Assembly: GCA_964647485.1 (NCBI GenBank)
Contig: CAZYHV010000013.1
Coordinates: 38,204-102,203 of the forward strand
DNA length: 64,000 nt
Reading direction: 5' to 3'
From: FW021-bin31 sp964647485
GTDB taxonomy: Bacteria; Bacteroidota; Bacteroidia; Chitinophagales; Chitinophagaceae
Part shown: positions 62,300 to 64,000 of the stretch, piece by piece
Layout of the letters: each line of letters starts with the position of its first letter
Numbering within the stretch: position 1 is the stretch's first letter
Program-made: the position numbers and the translations under genes
Notes under the pieces: generated by a model
What the model was told of the DNA's origin: nothing
Databases searched by the model: none
What the model saw: the letters and a program-made list of their open reading frames with translations, nothing else

Positions 62300-63493
62300 A
62301 TGGATAACCTCTTTCAAAAATACTATCAAAAAATAGACAGAACACCTGTCGGTTTCAGCCGGTATCTTTTAGACCAAATAGACTGGAACGACCGCCTTAT
62401 CGGTATAAAAGGCGCTAGGGGAGCCGGAAAGACGACGATGCTTTTCCAGTCCATCAAAATCAGGAAACTTCCACAAGAAAATAAAACGCTATATGTCAGC
62501 CTGGATGATCTATACTTTTCTGACAACACCCTATATGACTTAGCCGACCGTTTCGTCAAAGCAGGAGGAGACTTCCTTTTTCTCGATGAAGTGCATCGCT
62601 ACAAGAACTGGTCTTCAGAAATGAAGAATATCTACGACGATTTTCCCGATCTAAAAATACTGTTTACCGGATCTTCTTTATTGCACTTAGATAAAGCACG
62701 GGGAGATTTAAGCCGGAGAGCCGTTATGTATGAATTGCACGGGCTTTCTTTCAGAGAATATCTTAATTTCAGCACAGGTAAAAATTTCACTTCCTTTTCA
62801 TTAGCCCAAATACTTAAAAACCACGTATCCCTTTCCAGAGCTATTTGCAGGGAAATAAGGCCATTGGCTTATTTTAAGGATTATCTGCATTACGGCTATT
62901 ATCCTTATTTTATAGAAAACAAGGCCTCTTATTTACAGAAACTGGAAGAAACTATTCTGTTGGCTTTCAATACCGACCTGCCTGCTTCCTATGATATCAG
63001 CTATGGCAACATAGAAAAAATGAAGCAGCTTTTACAAATTCTTGCAGAAAGCGTTCCTTTTAAGCCCAATGTGTCAAAACTGAGTAACCGCATTGGTGTT
63101 TCCCGCAAAACCATGATAGACTTTTTTAAATACCTGGAAGATCTGCGAATCATAAAGCGACTCTTTGCCTCCACAAAAGGGATCGGTTTATTGCAAAAAC
63201 CGGAAAAGATATTTCTCCATCACCCCAATCTTCATTATGCCTTATCCCCGCGAAACAGTAACACCGGGAATATCCGTGAAAGCTTTTTTCAGAACCAGAC
63301 CTGCACCCAACAGCCTGTGGTATATACTTCAACCGGAGATTTCAAAATAGAAGAATCTATATTTGAAGTAGGAGGTAAAAACAAAACCGGACATCAAATT
63401 AAAGACCTGGAAAATGGCTTTCTGGCTTTAGATGATATAGAAATTGGATTTGGAAATCAGATCCCGTTGTGGTTGTTCGGATTTTTGTATTAG
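62300..63493 (+). CDS. AAA_14/DUF4143 family ATPase
   Basis: This is a 397-residue P-loop ATPase of the AAA_14-DUF4143 type, widespread in Bacteroidota and archaea and often in mobile or defence-like regions; its function is unknown. Walker A is GARGAGKTT at about 38-46, Walker B is FLFLDEVHR at about 92-100, and the sensor-like ILFTGSSLLHLDKA follows. A winged helix region lies at about 255-300 (NVSKLSNRIGVSRKTMIDFF). The C-terminal DUF4143 part has a conserved basic and hydrophobic pattern. It has its own strong promoter and is next to transposon remnants. Confidence 0.88.
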   Translation: MDNLFQKYYQKIDRTPVGFSRYLLDQIDWNDRLIGIKGARGAGKTTMLFQSIKIRKLPQENKTLYVSLDDLYFSDNTLYDLADRFVKAGGDFLFLDEVHRYKNWSSEMKNIYDDFPDLKILFTGSSLLHLDKARGDLSRRAVMYELHGLSFREYLNFSTGKNFTSFSLAQILKNHVSLSRAICREIRPLAYFKDYLHYGYYPYFIENKASYLQKLEETILLAFNTDLPASYDISYGNIEKMKQLLQILAESVPFKPNVSKLSNRIGVSRKTMIDFFKYLEDLRIIKRLFASTKGIGLLQKPEKIFLHHPNLHYALSPRNSNTGNIRESFFQNQTCTQQPVVYTSTGDFKIEESIFEVGGKNKTGHQIKDLENGFLALDDIEIGFGNQIPLWLFGFLY

Positions 63494-63888
63494 CATTTTT
63501 AGCAAATAAGATACCGATTGGAGCAAGTAAACAAATCCGCCAATAATAGCCTGTTAATTCTGCCAATACACGATTAACCCAACTTGGCTCTTGAGCATCT
63601 AAAAAAAGAAAAAATCGGGTTATTTTGAGGTATTATTTTTCTTCACAACTATCCGAAAGTTGAAAATTGAGAAAATCCCATACTTTTGGTTAAGCTGAAA
63701 GAAGCTATTCGTAAAACTTCATTTGAAAAGGCAAAAAAATGGCAGATGGATACAATTAGAAGCTCTTTATTAAACCCTAACTCCGCATTTTTACCCCGTC
63801 TAAAAGTTTAATTTGTAAATAAAAGTTTGAAGGTCATGTATATATTCAATTATTTTTCTTAATTTTGAGCAACCTAATTAAGTTGCTT
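63494..63888. other. A/T-rich gap with transposase-like remnant
   Basis: No intact gene is seen here. A short open stretch at 63671-63811 may be the end of a broken transposase (listed separately). An inverted repeat AGCAAC...GTTGCT (63868-63887) lies next to the fragment at 63889. A -7 box TAATTTTG lies at 63860-63867. Confidence 0.45.
63671..63811 (+). pseudogene. Possible transposase remnant
   Basis: One frame is open from after a TGA at 63668 to the TAA at 63811, reading in part KLKEAIRKTSFEKAKKWQMD and then TIRSSLLNPNSAFLPRLKV. The basic helical pattern with KKWQMDTIR recalls the C-terminal part of IS1380/IS4-like transposases. There is no start codon or catalytic motif. I am unsure of this call; it could be non-coding. 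Confidence 0.3.
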
Positions 63889-63975
63889 ATGCCTTTGCCA
63901 AAATGGGTTCAAAAATTCAAGGAACCACGAACAGAAATAAAACAGATTAACCCGCTTTATTCATCGGCCGAATAA
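63889..63975 (+). pseudogene. Truncated transposase N-terminus (IS1634-like)
   Basis: An ATG at 63889 starts MPLPKWVQKFKEPRTEIKQI, the N-terminus characteristic of IS1634/IS4-type Bacteroidota transposases. Normal copies go on for several hundred residues. Here the match stops at about residue 20, at the hairpin motif beginning near 63948, and a stop follows after 28 codons. The preceding inverted repeat AGCAAC/GTTGCT is typical of the ends of such elements. It is either disrupted by another insertion or a remnant. Confidence 0.6.
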
Positions 63976-63985
63976 AGGGTAACCG
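63948..63985. repeat. Imperfect hairpin with a TAACCCGC-TTATTCAT motif
   Basis: TTAACCCG-CTTTATTC pairs with GAATAAAG-GGTAA around a short loop. The left arm (TAACCCGCTTTATTCATCGG) repeats the motif at 36835-36853 with only a few changes. It interrupts a transposase gene start. Confidence 0.55.
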
Positions 63986-64000
63986 TTTTTTATGGATTAA

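Overview
The window is a piece of a chromosome from a member of the Bacteroidota (probably class Bacteroidia, not placed further). The evidence is the AT-rich sequence, promoters of the Bacteroidota type (a TAnnTTTG -7 box, in several cases with a TTTG -33 box 19-20 bases upstream), few Shine-Dalgarno sites, and marker genes: a type IX secretion sorting domain, DUF3098 beside ftsX and uppP, a BlaI/M56-TonB pair, DUF3127, an EmrAB-TolC pump and a RecN-AddAB-like repair cluster. Most of it is ordinary housekeeping DNA. Accessory-looking DNA is concentrated at about 36.8-39.1 kb, 50.5-52.5 kb and 59.3-64 kb.

Layout. 0-10 kb: 5' part of secA, divergent from a stand-alone fusA; a methyltransferase; a secreted DUF4168 protein; tRNA-Pro; a frameshifted GIY-YIG gene; tRNA-Ser; dnaA; then, divergent from dnaA, a DUF3127 gene with an SSB-like acidic tail and an ABC-2 exporter pair. 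10-19 kb: rpsT, folD-queE, pssA, purS-rsmI, grpE-dnaJ, a tiny T9SS-domain protein and a Nif3/zinc-ribbon pair. 19-34 kb: envelope proteins, an M32 peptidase, recN with two AddAB-like nucleases, ftsX-DUF3098-uppP, a secreted S10 peptidase and mtgA. 34-37 kb: a BlaI-type repressor with a M56 peptidase fused to two TonB C-terminal domains, preceded by repeated operator-like palindromes. 36.8-37.1 kb: an intergenic stretch with three consecutive hairpins. 37-45 kb: hemW with an OXA-fold lipoprotein that has lost its catalytic residues, a ClC channel, an AsmA protein and a tandem ABC ATPase. 45-50.5 kb: a TetR-controlled EmrAB-TolC efflux operon plus a universal stress protein. 50.5-59.3 kb: a WYL regulator, two unrecognised genes, an alpha-oxoamine synthase, mannose-1-phosphate guanylyltransferase, recQ and htpG. 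59.3-64 kb: a Uma2 nuclease divergent from a large 2OG-Fe(II) oxygenase, an AAA/DUF4143 ATPase and transposase remnants.

How genes work together. grpE-dnaJ and htpG are chaperones. recN, AddA-like, AddB-like and recQ form a double-strand-break repair set. ftsX, uppP and mtgA serve cell division and peptidoglycan. The TetR-TolC-HlyD-MFS set is a complete tripartite pump with its repressor site inside its promoter.

Three genes (folD, the Nif3-like gene and the tandem ABC ATPase) have exactly four bases between a TAnnTTTG box and the ATG, which predicts leaderless mRNAs. I did not find a clearly new multi-gene system. The best leads are the OXA-fold pseudoenzyme, the DUF3127 protein with an SSB-like tail, the hairpin array at 36.87-36.97 kb, and the 2OG oxygenase/Uma2 pair.
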